Positions 18,201 to 29,355 of a stretch of 64,000 bases of DNA are shown piece after piece (within the stretch, counting starts at the first letter, position 1; each line of letters starts with the position of its first letter). Both the position numbers and the translations under genes were made by a program. The notes below the pieces were generated by a model. The model was not told the origin of the DNA, did no database searches, and saw nothing but the letters and a program-made list of their open reading frames with translations. This DNA is from Streptomyces sp. NBC_00236. Its GTDB lineage: Bacteria; Actinomycetota; Actinomycetes; Streptomycetales; Streptomycetaceae. Where the stretch lies: assembly GCF_036195045.1 (NCBI RefSeq), contig NZ_CP108100.1:992001-1056000 (forward strand), in the 5' to 3' direction.

Positions 18201-20095
18201 CCGTCCTGTGCGCCGGGCGGGCTCTGCCGGGGCCGGGGAACGCCTCCGGCGGCCGGCAGGCCCAGGAGGTCGGCGAGGCGGTGCTCTGCGGCGATGGACT
18301 CGGCGGCCCTGAGCTCGGCCTCGTAGGCCTGTTCCGCGGCGCGTGCGCCGTCGGCGGCCCGGGCGGCGGCGAGTTCGGCCCGGCTCTCGTCGGCGGCGGC
18401 CTGCCGTGCCCGGTCCGCCGCGGCGCCGGCCGCGTCGCGGGCGGTGTCCCAGGCGGCCACCGCGGAGTGCTCGGCGTCGTTCGCGGCGAGCGCGGCGCGG
18501 GCCGGGTCCGCGTTGGGCGCGGTGTCATCGAGCCAGCCCGCCCGGACGGCTTCCGCGGTCTCCTGTTCCACCTCGGCGAGGCGCTGGCGCAGATGGCCGG
18601 CCTCGCTGCGGGCGCGCTGGGCCTCGGTGGCGGCGGTGGTGGCGTCCCGGTGGGCGGCCTCGCCCGCAGTCTGGAGGCTGTCGGAGCGCTCTTCCTCCTC
18701 GTTGGCCACGTTCTCGCCCGCTTCGGCGGCGGTGTGGAGGGCCCGTACGAGATCGGCGGCGGCGGTGGCCCGGGCGGCCAGGGCCGGTGCGGCATCGCGC
18801 TCGGCCTCGCGGATGGCCACGGCCACGCGGGCGGAGCGGTCCGCGGCGGCGCGGTGGCGGAGCACGGCCTCGGCTGCCTGCCAGGCGGAGTGCAGGGTAC
18901 GGGCGTCACCGAGTTCGCGGCGCTGGGAGGCGGCGCTCCTCTCGGCGGCGGTGAGCGCCAGGGAGGCGTGCCGGTAGGCGAGTTCGGCGGCGATCAGCGC
19001 GCTGCGGCTGCGGGTCTCCTCGGCACCGGTGACGGTGTGGGCGGCGCCGGTGACCTGCTGGGCGAGCTCCGCGGTCCGGCCGCGCTCCAGACCGGCGCGG
19101 GCGGAGAGCCGACGGGCCAGGGTGCGGGTGCGGCGCTCGGCACCGGCGTGGATGTCGCGGGTCCTGGCGCGAGCTTCCGCGGCCTCCACGATCCGGCCGA
19201 GCAGATCGACGGAGCCCGCCGTGAAGTCGCGCTCGGCGGTGAGTTCGGCGCGGCGGCCCAGCTTGTTGCCGAAGCCGCTGACGAGGTCGGCGAGTCCGTC
19301 GGTGTCGCGGGTGTCGGTGACGGCGCGCAGCAGCAGGTCGGTGAAGTCGGAGTCCTTCTTCACCGCGAAGAGTCCGGCCGCCTCGCCCTCGTCGGCGTTC
19401 ATCTCGCGCTGGTAGCGGAAGAGTTCGGGGTCCAGGCCCAGCTCGCCGAGGTGCTCGTTCCAGCGGTCGTGGATCTCTTCCCAGTGCACGTCGAGGTGCT
19501 GGTAGAACTTGCCCGCCTCGGTGAGTGCGTCGCGGAAGCCCTTCATGGTGCGGCGCCTGCCGCGGGCTCCGGAGACGCCTTCGGCGGGGCGGCCGACCGA
19601 GGTGGCCTCGGCGACGGGCAGCGAGTCGAGACTGAGTCCGGGGCCGGGGCGGAAGGAGTACCAGGCCTCGGCGAACTTCCTGGGATCGTTGGATACCTGG
19701 CGTCCGCGCCATTCGCTGACCTTGCCGACGACCACGCATTCACCGGTCAGCGTGTGCTGCCATTCCAGCGCGACGTGTCCGCAGTCCTCCGCGAGCAGGA
19801 ACTTGCGCAGGACACCCGAGCTCGCACCGCCCAGGGTGTTGCGGTGGCCGGGCAGCATGACCGAGAAGATCAGCTTCAGCAGGACGGACTTGCCGCCGCC
19901 GTTCTCCAGGAAGAGCACGCCTGCGGGGGCGGGCCGGCGCGGCGGGCCGACCGGCTCCTCCTCGAAGAACTCCGCCTGTGCCGGCGCAGGGTGGGGCACC
20001 GGCTCGCCGACGCCGCGCAGGTCGAGCACGGTGTCGGCGTAGCGCGCGCCGGCAGGCCCGATGGAGTAGAGGCGGACCCGGGACAGCTCGTACAT
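15287..20095 (-). CDS. SMC/MukB-like chromosome-organisation ATPase
   Basis: 1,602-residue ABC-type SMC-like ATPase of the MukB/MksB/JetC branch. The N-terminal head carries the Walker A ENGGGKS (about 65-70). A very long Ala/Arg/Glu-rich coiled coil fills about 270-1350. The C-terminal head has the signature FSGGQ (about 1444) and Walker B LFLDNP (about 1481). The residue after the Walker B Asp is Asn, where SMC and MukB proteins have the catalytic Glu. The start is the ATG at 20095. The open frame continues upstream, but only as a shadow of the winged-helix gene. It is the third gene of a kleisin/KITE/SMC cassette. Confidence 0.83.
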   Translation of the reverse strand: MYELSRVRLYSIGPAGARYADTVLDLRGVGEPVPHPAPAQAEFFEEEPVGPPRRPAPAGVLFLENGGGKSVLLKLIFSVMLPGHRNTLGGASSGVLRKFLLAEDCGHVALEWQHTLTGECVVVGKVSEWRGRQVSNDPRKFAEAWYSFRPGPGLSLDSLPVAEATSVGRPAEGVSGARGRRRTMKGFRDALTEAGKFYQHLDVHWEEIHDRWNEHLGELGLDPELFRYQREMNADEGEAAGLFAVKKDSDFTDLLLRAVTDTRDTDGLADLVSGFGNKLGRRAELTAERDFTAGSVDLLGRIVEAAEARARTRDIHAGAERRTRTLARRLSARAGLERGRTAELAQQVTGAAHTVTGAEETRSRSALIAAELAYRHASLALTAAERSAASQRRELGDARTLHSAWQAAEAVLRHRAAADRSARVAVAIREAERDAAPALAARATAAADLVRALHTAAEAGENVANEEEERSDSLQTAGEAAHRDATTAATEAQRARSEAGHLRQRLAEVEQETAEAVRAGWLDDTAPNADPARAALAANDAEHSAVAAWDTARDAAGAAADRARQAAADESRAELAAARAADGARAAEQAYEAELRAAESIAAEHRLADLLGLPAAGGVPRPRQSPPGAQDGAEDQQHEEDREPGAAADGAEPAAHGTRTATTAPPRPAGQSLTADEFDRNAEELRDLLDQGVAAAERRLFELRTAAADDSRILGALGDGGLLPPGPDVLATVEYLGEHGIPALPGWRYLAQAVDPADHAAVLAARPELVDGVVITDPDAHARAREVLGAAALLPRSAVAVGTAAALLAPVPDPTAGSAASADGVFLVPPNPAMHDEHAADEERQALRSRTAARDEDIRTLAARLTGDRSLAARIGSWRADCPPGMLTELAEAARTARAAAATAEAALAEARTVRAEADEAAADTARVRDERQEAAQRARRAADALAGLAFRLRERAGWQVKLRELVDEAAESEARATVCLERARAADEDRRAAQRAADDARRTSRALRAERAEIAGAPEHLPEPEPGAPRHTLPALREAYRAASQLYEKVGVGADLRAEQARAESDESAALAELDRLTNKVRTRAAQLLEGTDGADGPSRQAAAARAESLVQLLETRASAASEQLGRLRGEAERLAPADGESLHTELAGDQVPADAEQAQALLRTATGELAAATAALDTARAAHAELLHAHRTAEDSAGGFDETAALLRDLLRDHGAEDDPETPEPYPGSLEEARQSAAEARRSLRGCAVDLSTAEAAVREASDVLVRHANATRYEQVRTPARQQIRELPATALPEHARKWATAFAPRLRVLTDELAQLERNRDSIVDRLRGLVDSALTTLRSAQRLSRLPEGLGEWSGQEFLRIRFEEPDQATLTERLGEVIDEATKAALKKNSDLRRDGMSLLLRGVQAALEPRGIAVEILKPDAVLRAERVPVGQMGDVFSGGQLLTAAIALYCTMAALRSNDRGRDRHQHRHAGTLFLDNPIGRANATYLLELQRAVSDALGVQLLYTTGLFDTTALAEFPLVIRLRNDADLRAGLKYISVEEHLRPGLPQQDPGAETVHGEITATRMFKRSAPTPDVPAARTERESRTTANLDTAP

Positions 20096-20180
20096 GGCGG
20101 CGGACTCTCGTCGTTCAGGCAGCGGGAGGGTGACGTCGTTGGCGGGGCCGGTCTGTGGCCGGCCCGGTGGGGTGGACCGG

Positions 20181-21149
20181 TCAGCTGTGGAACGGCAGGC
20201 CGGCGTCGGCCGCCAGCTCCAGGTCGTCGGGGTCGGGCGGCGGGAGCAGCGTGGCCGAGCCGTCGGTGACCGGCACCACGCCCAGTTCCAGGAGCTCGGC
20301 CAGGGCGGCGCTTCCCGCCATGTCGCGGACCTGGAGCTGGTAGCGGGCCGTGGTGCGGAAGGCGCCTCCGGCGTCGTCCCCGGTGCGCTGGAGGAAGCCG
20401 GAGTCGGTGAGGAAGGCCACCGCCTTGCCGACGATGCCGGTGGTGGATCCGGCCAGCCGCCGTGCGTCCTTCGTCGCTCCGGTGGCGCTGCGCCGGGAGT
20501 AGATGCGCCAGCCCGCCTCCAGGCCGGGGGCGTCACTGGCCGGGTCGGTGTTGTCGCCGTGTTCGTCGGCGCGCTCTTCCAGGCGGTGGCACGCCTGACG
20601 CACGAAGGCGTCGACGCCGTTGACGGTGATCCGGCCAATGTACGCGTCGTCGGCGAGGTCTTCGGGGCGCGGGAAGGCCATGGCCGCGACGGCGAGGTGC
20701 GCGAGGCCGTGGAGGAAACGGTCGGCGGAGTCCGAGGAGGCCCGCCGTGCGTAGTCACCCATGCGCACGGCGAAGACCGAGTCCTCGCCCGCCGTGACGG
20801 CCATCCCGGCCCGGGTGGACACCTCCAGCACGACGAGGCCGAGGCCGGTGGCCACGGCGTCGGCGAGCCGGGCGAAGGCGGGCTCCTCCCGGTAGCGGCG
20901 GAGCAGTTCGGCGTACTCGGCATCACGGGCGGGCAGCAGCTTCGGCTGGAGCCCGAAGGCGACGAGCCGGGAGGCGTCCGCCGCGTCCGCCGGGGTGACC
21001 GCGGCAGGGGCGGCGGGCGCCGCCGGGCGCTCGGCGGGATATCCGGCCGCCGTCCGCTCCGCCGGGTGCGCGGCGGTCGGGTACGCGGCGGTCCGGTGCG
21101 CTGCCGGGTCGCTCCACGCGTCGGTGTGCTCTGCGCGGTGGTCGCTCAC
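20181..21149 (-). CDS. Winged-helix KITE-type subunit of SMC-like complex (MukE/MksE/JetB-like)
   Basis: 322 residues. The first 55 residues are a His/Pro/Ala-rich low-complexity arm. The rest resembles the tandem winged-helix KITE subunits that bridge kleisin and SMC heads: LLRRYREEPAFARLADAVATGLG, then a middle stretch with RFLHGLAHLAVAAMAFP and a C-terminal helix-strand pattern TARYQLQVRDMAGSAALAELLELGVVPV. Assignment rests mainly on gene order between the kleisin-like and SMC-like genes and on fold-like features; sequence identity to MukE would be low. The start at ATG 21149 leaves 166 bp after the kleisin stop. Confidence 0.65.
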   Translation of the reverse strand: MSDHRAEHTDAWSDPAAHRTAAYPTAAHPAERTAAGYPAERPAAPAAPAAVTPADAADASRLVAFGLQPKLLPARDAEYAELLRRYREEPAFARLADAVATGLGLVVLEVSTRAGMAVTAGEDSVFAVRMGDYARRASSDSADRFLHGLAHLAVAAMAFPRPEDLADDAYIGRITVNGVDAFVRQACHRLEERADEHGDNTDPASDAPGLEAGWRIYSRRSATGATKDARRLAGSTTGIVGKAVAFLTDSGFLQRTGDDAGGAFRTTARYQLQVRDMAGSAALAELLELGVVPVTDGSATLLPPPDPDDLELAADAGLPFHS

Positions 21150-21315
21150 GACGGTCGCTCCTCGTTGCGGAAGTTCTTCGGTACGGGGTGGCCTGCCCGG
21201 GCACGTGCGGCTGGGGCGCCGGCTCTCGCGGGGGCGGTTGTCGTAGAACCGGCTCTCGAAGGGGCGGTTTTCGAAGGGGCGGTTCTCCCGGCGGCGGCCG
21301 GGGCGTGACGCGTCC

Positions 21316-22842
21316 TCATGTCGCCTCCGAGCGGTCGGCCGCCATGCCCACGGCGTCCAGCAGGGCCGTGCCCACGATCAGGTCGGCGCCGCCGAACTCC
21401 GGGTCGTCGAGCTGGGTGCCGTCGTCGACGGAGAACAGCAGGCGGCGCTCGCCCTGGCGGTAGGCGGTGCCGACCGGGGGGCTGGCGGCGTGCACCGCGA
21501 GCAGGGCGACCAGGTAGGGCAGTTCCGCGTCGCGCCGCCGGGCCTCGGCGAGGAGACCGGAGAGGCGGCGCGGGGCGTCGTGCTCCAGATCGAGCAGTTC
21601 CATGGCCGACGCCAGTTGCTCCTCGCTGAACCGGCTGTCGTCCGGCGTCGCGATCAGATCGGGTTCGGGCATCTCGGCGCCCAGGTGTTCCCGTTCGAGC
21701 GGCGGGGTGAGCAGCATGTCGACCAGGTCGCCCACCCGCACCGAGGTGGGGGTGCGAAGGCCTGTCCCCCGGGCGAAGAACGCGTCGGTGGCCCGGATCG
21801 CCTGCTCGACGGGGAGCGGCAGCAGCGGGGCCAGGAGCTGGCCGTAGAGGTCGAGGCCGGTGCGGGCGGCCGGTGCGGCGAAGGCCTGGCGGTCCTGCTC
21901 GGCACGGAACAGCGGTCCGGCCTCCAGGAGGCGGGACTGGAGCTGGGTGTGGCGGCGGATGCAGTCCTTGACGATGTCCACGAGCTCGGCGGCGCGCCTC
22001 TTGTGCTCGGGTTCCTCGGCCTCGTCCCGTGCCTTGCGGATGTTGGTGAGGATGGCGTTCTCGTGGCGGTAGCGGTCGGCGACGTGGTCGAGTGCCTCGG
22101 CGATCATGTCGGGCACGGCGTTGAGCCAGTCGACCGCGCGGACGTTGCGCCGGGTCGCGTCGAGCGTCTTGCGGAGCGTCTCCGCGTACTGAACGGTCCG
22201 GTAGCGGGCCTGCTCGGCAGCGAGCTGGGCGTCGGCGAGGCGGCCCCGGCTGATCAGGACCTCCAGTTTCACCTCGGCGGCGATCTGGGCGCTGGTGACG
22301 TCCGTGTCGAGCGCGCCGACCAGGACGTTGACCGCTTCGTCGGTGGCCCGCAGGTAGACGCTGCCGCCGTATCCCGGGACTTCCTCGATCAGCTTGAAGT
22401 CGTAGTCCCGGCGGACGTAGACGCCGTCCGGTCCGAAGGTGCCGTAGACCGCCCGGAAGCCGCGGTCCACACTGCCGACGTTGATCAGGTTCTCCAGGAC
22501 CCAGCGGGCGACCCGTTCGTGCTCGGCGACGGGGCGGCTCGGGGCCTGGGCGGCGACGCGGGGCAGCAGCCTGGCCACTATCTGGTCGTGGTCGGCCCCG
22601 GTGTCGAAGTCCATGTTGAGGGTGACGTGGTCGATGGCCGCGAGGGCGACCTCGGCCATCGCGTACACGGTGTACTCACCGGCGAGGTTCGCCTTGCGCA
22701 CGTCGAGGTCGTGCAGCGGCGCCGTGCAGGCGAGCGCGCGCAGCCGTCGCGAGAGCCCCTCGTCGGCGGCCGGGCCCGGTGCGGGCCGCGGCCCCGCGCT
22801 GAGCTGGGGCGCAGCGTTTTCCGTGTAGGCAGGCGAAGTCAC
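21316..22842 (-). CDS. Kleisin-like subunit of SMC-like complex (MukF/MksF/JetA-like)
   Basis: About 508 residues, mostly helical. It has an N-terminal winged-helix-like region (LDVRKANLAGEYTVYAMAEVAL), a long helical middle (AEVKLEVLISRGRLADAQLAAEQARYRTVQYAE) and a C-terminal domain with EEQLASAMELLDLEHDAPRRLSGLL. It is the first gene of the three-gene SMC-like cassette and should bridge the SMC heads. The GTG at 22842 lies seven bases after a TAATCT box and fits a leaderless start. An ATG at 22917, overlapping the previous gene's stop, would add 25 residues of unlikely composition. Confidence 0.68.
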   Translation of the reverse strand: MTSPAYTENAAPQLSAGPRPAPGPAADEGLSRRLRALACTAPLHDLDVRKANLAGEYTVYAMAEVALAAIDHVTLNMDFDTGADHDQIVARLLPRVAAQAPSRPVAEHERVARWVLENLINVGSVDRGFRAVYGTFGPDGVYVRRDYDFKLIEEVPGYGGSVYLRATDEAVNVLVGALDTDVTSAQIAAEVKLEVLISRGRLADAQLAAEQARYRTVQYAETLRKTLDATRRNVRAVDWLNAVPDMIAEALDHVADRYRHENAILTNIRKARDEAEEPEHKRRAAELVDIVKDCIRRHTQLQSRLLEAGPLFRAEQDRQAFAAPAARTGLDLYGQLLAPLLPLPVEQAIRATDAFFARGTGLRTPTSVRVGDLVDMLLTPPLEREHLGAEMPEPDLIATPDDSRFSEEQLASAMELLDLEHDAPRRLSGLLAEARRRDAELPYLVALLAVHAASPPVGTAYRQGERRLLFSVDDGTQLDDPEFGGADLIVGTALLDAVGMAADRSEAT

Positions 22843-22880
22843 GCTGCACAGATTAGGTCCTCGGACTGACAACGGTCGAA
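22843..22880 (-). promoter_or_regulatory. Candidate leaderless promoter of the kleisin/KITE/SMC operon
   Basis: On the minus strand, TAATCT (22855-22850) ends seven bases before the GTG at 22842, the spacing expected when transcription starts at the start codon. No strong -35 match lies 17-18 bases upstream. If real, the cassette is transcribed separately from the oxoprolinase gene. Confidence 0.4.
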
Positions 22881-22913
22881 ACGGCGCAGAAGCGGCCGCT
22901 TGCCCCGAGTCGG

Positions 22914-26627
<3,714 letters not shown>

Positions 26628-26774
26628 TCCTCCATAGTGGCGCGCGGCCCTTCGGGAGGCGCGCAGGACGCGAGGGCGTCCGGTGCGGGGCTCCACGGCG
26701 CGGCGCGCCCCCGACGCGCTGCGCTCTCCCGCGGTGTCCCGGTCGTGCGGGCTCCGGCTGCGACTCCGGCCTGG

Positions 26775-28196
26775 TCAGACCGCCGGTGCGTCCGGCCCGA
26801 TCCTGCTGCGTACGGCCGACTGGACCTCGGCCTCCTCGGCCGGATCGGCGGCCAGCCTGCGCAGGCGCTCGGCCACCCTGATGTCACCGGTCTCCGCATG
26901 GCGTGCGGCGACCTCGCGGGTCGTCTCCTCGCAGTCCCACAGGCATTCGACGGCGAATCCGGTGGCGAAGGAGGGGTCGGTGGCGGCGAGGGCCCGGGCG
27001 GCCCTGCCCCGCAGGTGCGAGGAGGACGTCTCGCGGTAGACGTGCCGCAGTACGGGCGCGGCGCAGACGATGCCGAGCCGGCCGGCGCCGTCGACCAGGG
27101 TCCACAGGCGGGGCGCGTCCGGTCCTTCGCCCCGTACGGCGTCCCGCAGGGCGCCGAGGACGAGCGGGGCGTCCTGTGCGCCGCCGCGGCAGGCCAGCAC
27201 GCCGGCCGCCGAGGCACCGAGCGCGTCGGGCCGCAGGGCCCAGCGGCGGGCACGCTCCACGGCCGCCTCGCCGCACATCCGCTCGAAGGCGGCGACGGCC
27301 GCTTCGGAGACGGTGGGTGACGCGCTGAGCGTCGCGGCCTCGATCAGGTCGAGGACGACCGGGTCGCGGACCTCGGCGGCGAGGTAGTGCAGCGCGGCGC
27401 AGCGGGCTCCGTCGGAACCGCTGCGGGCGGCCTCGACGATCACGGGCCGGTCCTCGGGCCCCGCCACCGCGGAGAGGCAGCGGGCGGCCGGTACGTGCAG
27501 GACGCTGCCTCGGTCGAGGCCTTCCTGAGCCCAGTCGAAGACGGCCCGGACGCCCCAGCCGGGGCGCGGACCGCCGGGTCGCATCTGCCGCTGCCAGCGG
27601 TCGAAGGAGCCCTGTTCGGAGGCGGCTCTCACCCGTGCGCCCACCGATGGGCGCGGGTCGTCGGCCCAGAGCCGCCAGGGGCGGGGCTCGTAGGCGTCCC
27701 GCACGGTGGCGGCGAGCTCGGCACGGCCCTCGGCGTTCTCCGGGAAGCGGGCGAGCACGGGCACGGCGAGGGACCGCAGCCCGGCGTCGTCGTCACGCAG
27801 CGCGAGCTCGTCCAGGGCCCAGGCCCAGTTGGAGCCGGTCGCGGCGTAGCGCCGCAGCAGGGCCAGGGCGTCGTCGCGGCCGTACGAGGCGAGGTGGCCG
27901 AGGACCGCCAGGGCGAGGCCGGTCCGCGAGTCGTCCGTGTCGAGGTGGTCGTCGGCGTCGCACAGGTGCCGTTCGATCTCCTCGATCCCGCCGTCGAGGT
28001 CGAGATACAGGCGCGCGTAGTAGAGGGAGCGGTTCTCCACCTGCCAGTCGTGACGCGGGTCGCTCAGGACGCAGTGGTTGAGAGCCGCCAGGGCCTCGGG
28101 GCGTGGTGCGGCGAGTGCGTGGAGCGTGCCGTCGCCGCGGCCCCTCTGCAGCAGGCCGAGCAGAGTGCCGCTCGGCGCTATGAACGGATCAAACAT
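26775..28196 (-). CDS. HEAT-repeat protein
   Basis: 473 residues made of helical repeats of HEAT type throughout, for example ALAVLGHLASYGRDDALALLRRYA, RSLAVPVLARFPENAEGRAELAATV and LRGRAARALAATDPSFATGF. No catalytic motif or membrane segment is seen, so it is probably a cytoplasmic protein-interaction scaffold. It lies on the same strand as the oxoprolinase gene, with a 147-bp gap that argues against tight coupling. The 220 bp upstream, to the ankyrin gene, contain no convincing gene. Confidence 0.8.
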   Translation of the reverse strand: MFDPFIAPSGTLLGLLQRGRGDGTLHALAAPRPEALAALNHCVLSDPRHDWQVENRSLYYARLYLDLDGGIEEIERHLCDADDHLDTDDSRTGLALAVLGHLASYGRDDALALLRRYAATGSNWAWALDELALRDDDAGLRSLAVPVLARFPENAEGRAELAATVRDAYEPRPWRLWADDPRPSVGARVRAASEQGSFDRWQRQMRPGGPRPGWGVRAVFDWAQEGLDRGSVLHVPAARCLSAVAGPEDRPVIVEAARSGSDGARCAALHYLAAEVRDPVVLDLIEAATLSASPTVSEAAVAAFERMCGEAAVERARRWALRPDALGASAAGVLACRGGAQDAPLVLGALRDAVRGEGPDAPRLWTLVDGAGRLGIVCAAPVLRHVYRETSSSHLRGRAARALAATDPSFATGFAVECLWDCEETTREVAARHAETGDIRVAERLRRLAADPAEEAEVQSAVRSRIGPDAPAV

Positions 28197-28416
28197 GGGA
28201 AAAGCCTCACATCAAGCTGTCGACGCAACCGGGACTGTGCAGTTCCATGTGGACGAAACGCCCCCTAGACCGCGCAGCAACATGATCGGCCGACCGCCGT
28301 CTTCTGCCTGGTGCAGACCATCTTCCCTGCCTCTCGTCGGTGGCCCGAATCGGGCCCGCGACGTCATGATGACCCAGCCATTTCGCCACCGCGACCACAT
28401 TTACGGCGAAGCCCCT

Positions 28417-28809
28417 TCAACGGGCGCCGAAGAGTTCCAGCAGGTCGGCCTTGCCGAACATGCGCGCCGTGTCCAGTGCGGAGGGTGTTCCGGCCGCCGG
28501 ATCGGCTCCCGCGTCGAGCAGGGCCCTGACGACCGCGTCCTCGCCCTTGAAGACGGCTCCGGCGAGCGGCGTCTGCCCTCGGTCGTTGGCGCGGTCCGGG
28601 TCGGCGCCGCGGCCGGCCAGGGCGACGACCGCCGGGGCGTGCCCGTGGTAGGCCGCGAGCATCAGCAGCGAGTCGCCCCGGTCGTTGGTGAGGTTGGCCG
28701 GGACGCCGGCGTCGACGTAGGCCGCGAGGGCGTCGGCGTCGCCGTGGCGCGCCAGGTCGAAGACCTTGGTCGCCAGCTCGACCACCTCGGGATCAGGGGT
28801 TTCGCTCAT
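28417..28809 (-). CDS. Ankyrin-repeat protein
   Basis: 130 residues with about three ankyrin repeats: DADALAAYVDAGVPANLTNDRGDSLLMLAAYHGH, then APAVVALAGRGADPDRANDRGQTPLAGAVFKGE and DAVVRALLDAGADPAAGTPSALDTARMFGK. Short free-standing ankyrin proteins of this size are common in Streptomyces and are likely binding adaptors. The start MSETPDPEVV at 28809 is chosen because the repeat array begins shortly after it. The longer frame to 28932 adds atypical sequence. A purine stretch GGAAGGCGG lies upstream. Confidence 0.8.
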   Translation of the reverse strand: MSETPDPEVVELATKVFDLARHGDADALAAYVDAGVPANLTNDRGDSLLMLAAYHGHAPAVVALAGRGADPDRANDRGQTPLAGAVFKGEDAVVRALLDAGADPAAGTPSALDTARMFGKADLLELFGAR

Positions 28810-29122
28810 CGGGGGACCGCCTTCCAGTAACCGTTCGCGCTGGTTCCGGCCTGCCGGGGCGCGTGCCGCGTGGGCCGTACGAGTGAATCGACAGGGTACT
28901 GCCCGGGGGCGCACATGCCCGGGCCCACCCATGGCAAAAGATCACGTCGAGTGACGACGAGGAGGGACCAGACCCCCGAAACCCCTCCCGACGGCGCCCC
29001 CTTGTACGCCAGTCAAGTGAAAAAACAGACTTTTCACCCAATTGCAGCTTTTATCATATAGATACTTCCGGTGAGCTTGGAAGGACTCATGGTGACTGTC
29101 CCCCCAACCAGGAGAACCACTC
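28810..29122. promoter_or_regulatory. AT-rich divergent region with GTGAAAA/TTTTCAC dyad
   Basis: 313 bp without a credible gene. At 29017-29037 the dyad GTGAAAA-AACAGAC-TTTTCAC is perfect over 7 bp. It is followed by the most AT-rich stretch seen in the window (TTTTATCATATAGATA, 29050-29064), which contains a TATCAT -10-like box. This should be the promoter and operator of the small membrane protein gene at 29123; the binding regulator is unknown. Confidence 0.5.
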
Positions 29123-29317
29123 ATGATCCTTTCCATGTCAGGCGTCGTCATCCTCGGCATCATCGTCTTCCTGTTCTTCAGGAAGGACGGCCTCAAGGCG
29201 TCGCACGCCCTCGTCACCGCCCTGTTCGGCTTCTACCTGGCCGGCACCGCCATCGCACCGAGCATCACCGCGGGCGGGGCGAGCCTCGCCGGCCTCTTGG
29301 GCGGGATCAAGTTCTGA
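29123..29317 (+). CDS. Small hydrophobic membrane protein
   Basis: 64 residues with two hydrophobic helices (VVILGIIVFLFF and VTALFGFYLAGTAIAPSITA) separated by a basic RKDGLKA turn. There is a Gly/Ala-rich tail, ASLAGLLGGIKF. AGGAG sits nine bases before the ATG. Only 38 bp separate it from the FtsK/Tra-like gene, so the two probably form an operon. Its size and composition recall the small Spd-type membrane proteins beside Streptomyces transfer genes, but no homology can be claimed. Confidence 0.72.
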   Translation: MILSMSGVVILGIIVFLFFRKDGLKASHALVTALFGFYLAGTAIAPSITAGGASLAGLLGGIKF

Positions 29318-29355
29318 TCTTCCGCTACCGCTCCCACCCCCTTCAGGAGACCGAC

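Noticed and set aside
17582-20269. 895-codon plus-strand open frame
   Set aside because: It is antisense to the SMC-like coiled coil and shows only Gly/Val-rich low complexity.
20096-20926. N-terminal extension of the SMC-like gene
   Set aside because: The extension lies over the winged-helix gene in another frame; the coherent protein starts MYELSRVRLYSIG at 20095.
15287-22842. Full Wadjet (JetABCD) defence system
   Set aside because: No TOPRIM-type JetD gene lies on either side, so anti-plasmid cleavage cannot be claimed.
28207-28400. Small minus-strand ORF between HEAT and ankyrin genes
   Set aside because: Overlapping alternatives in two frames, no ribosome site and no conserved pattern.
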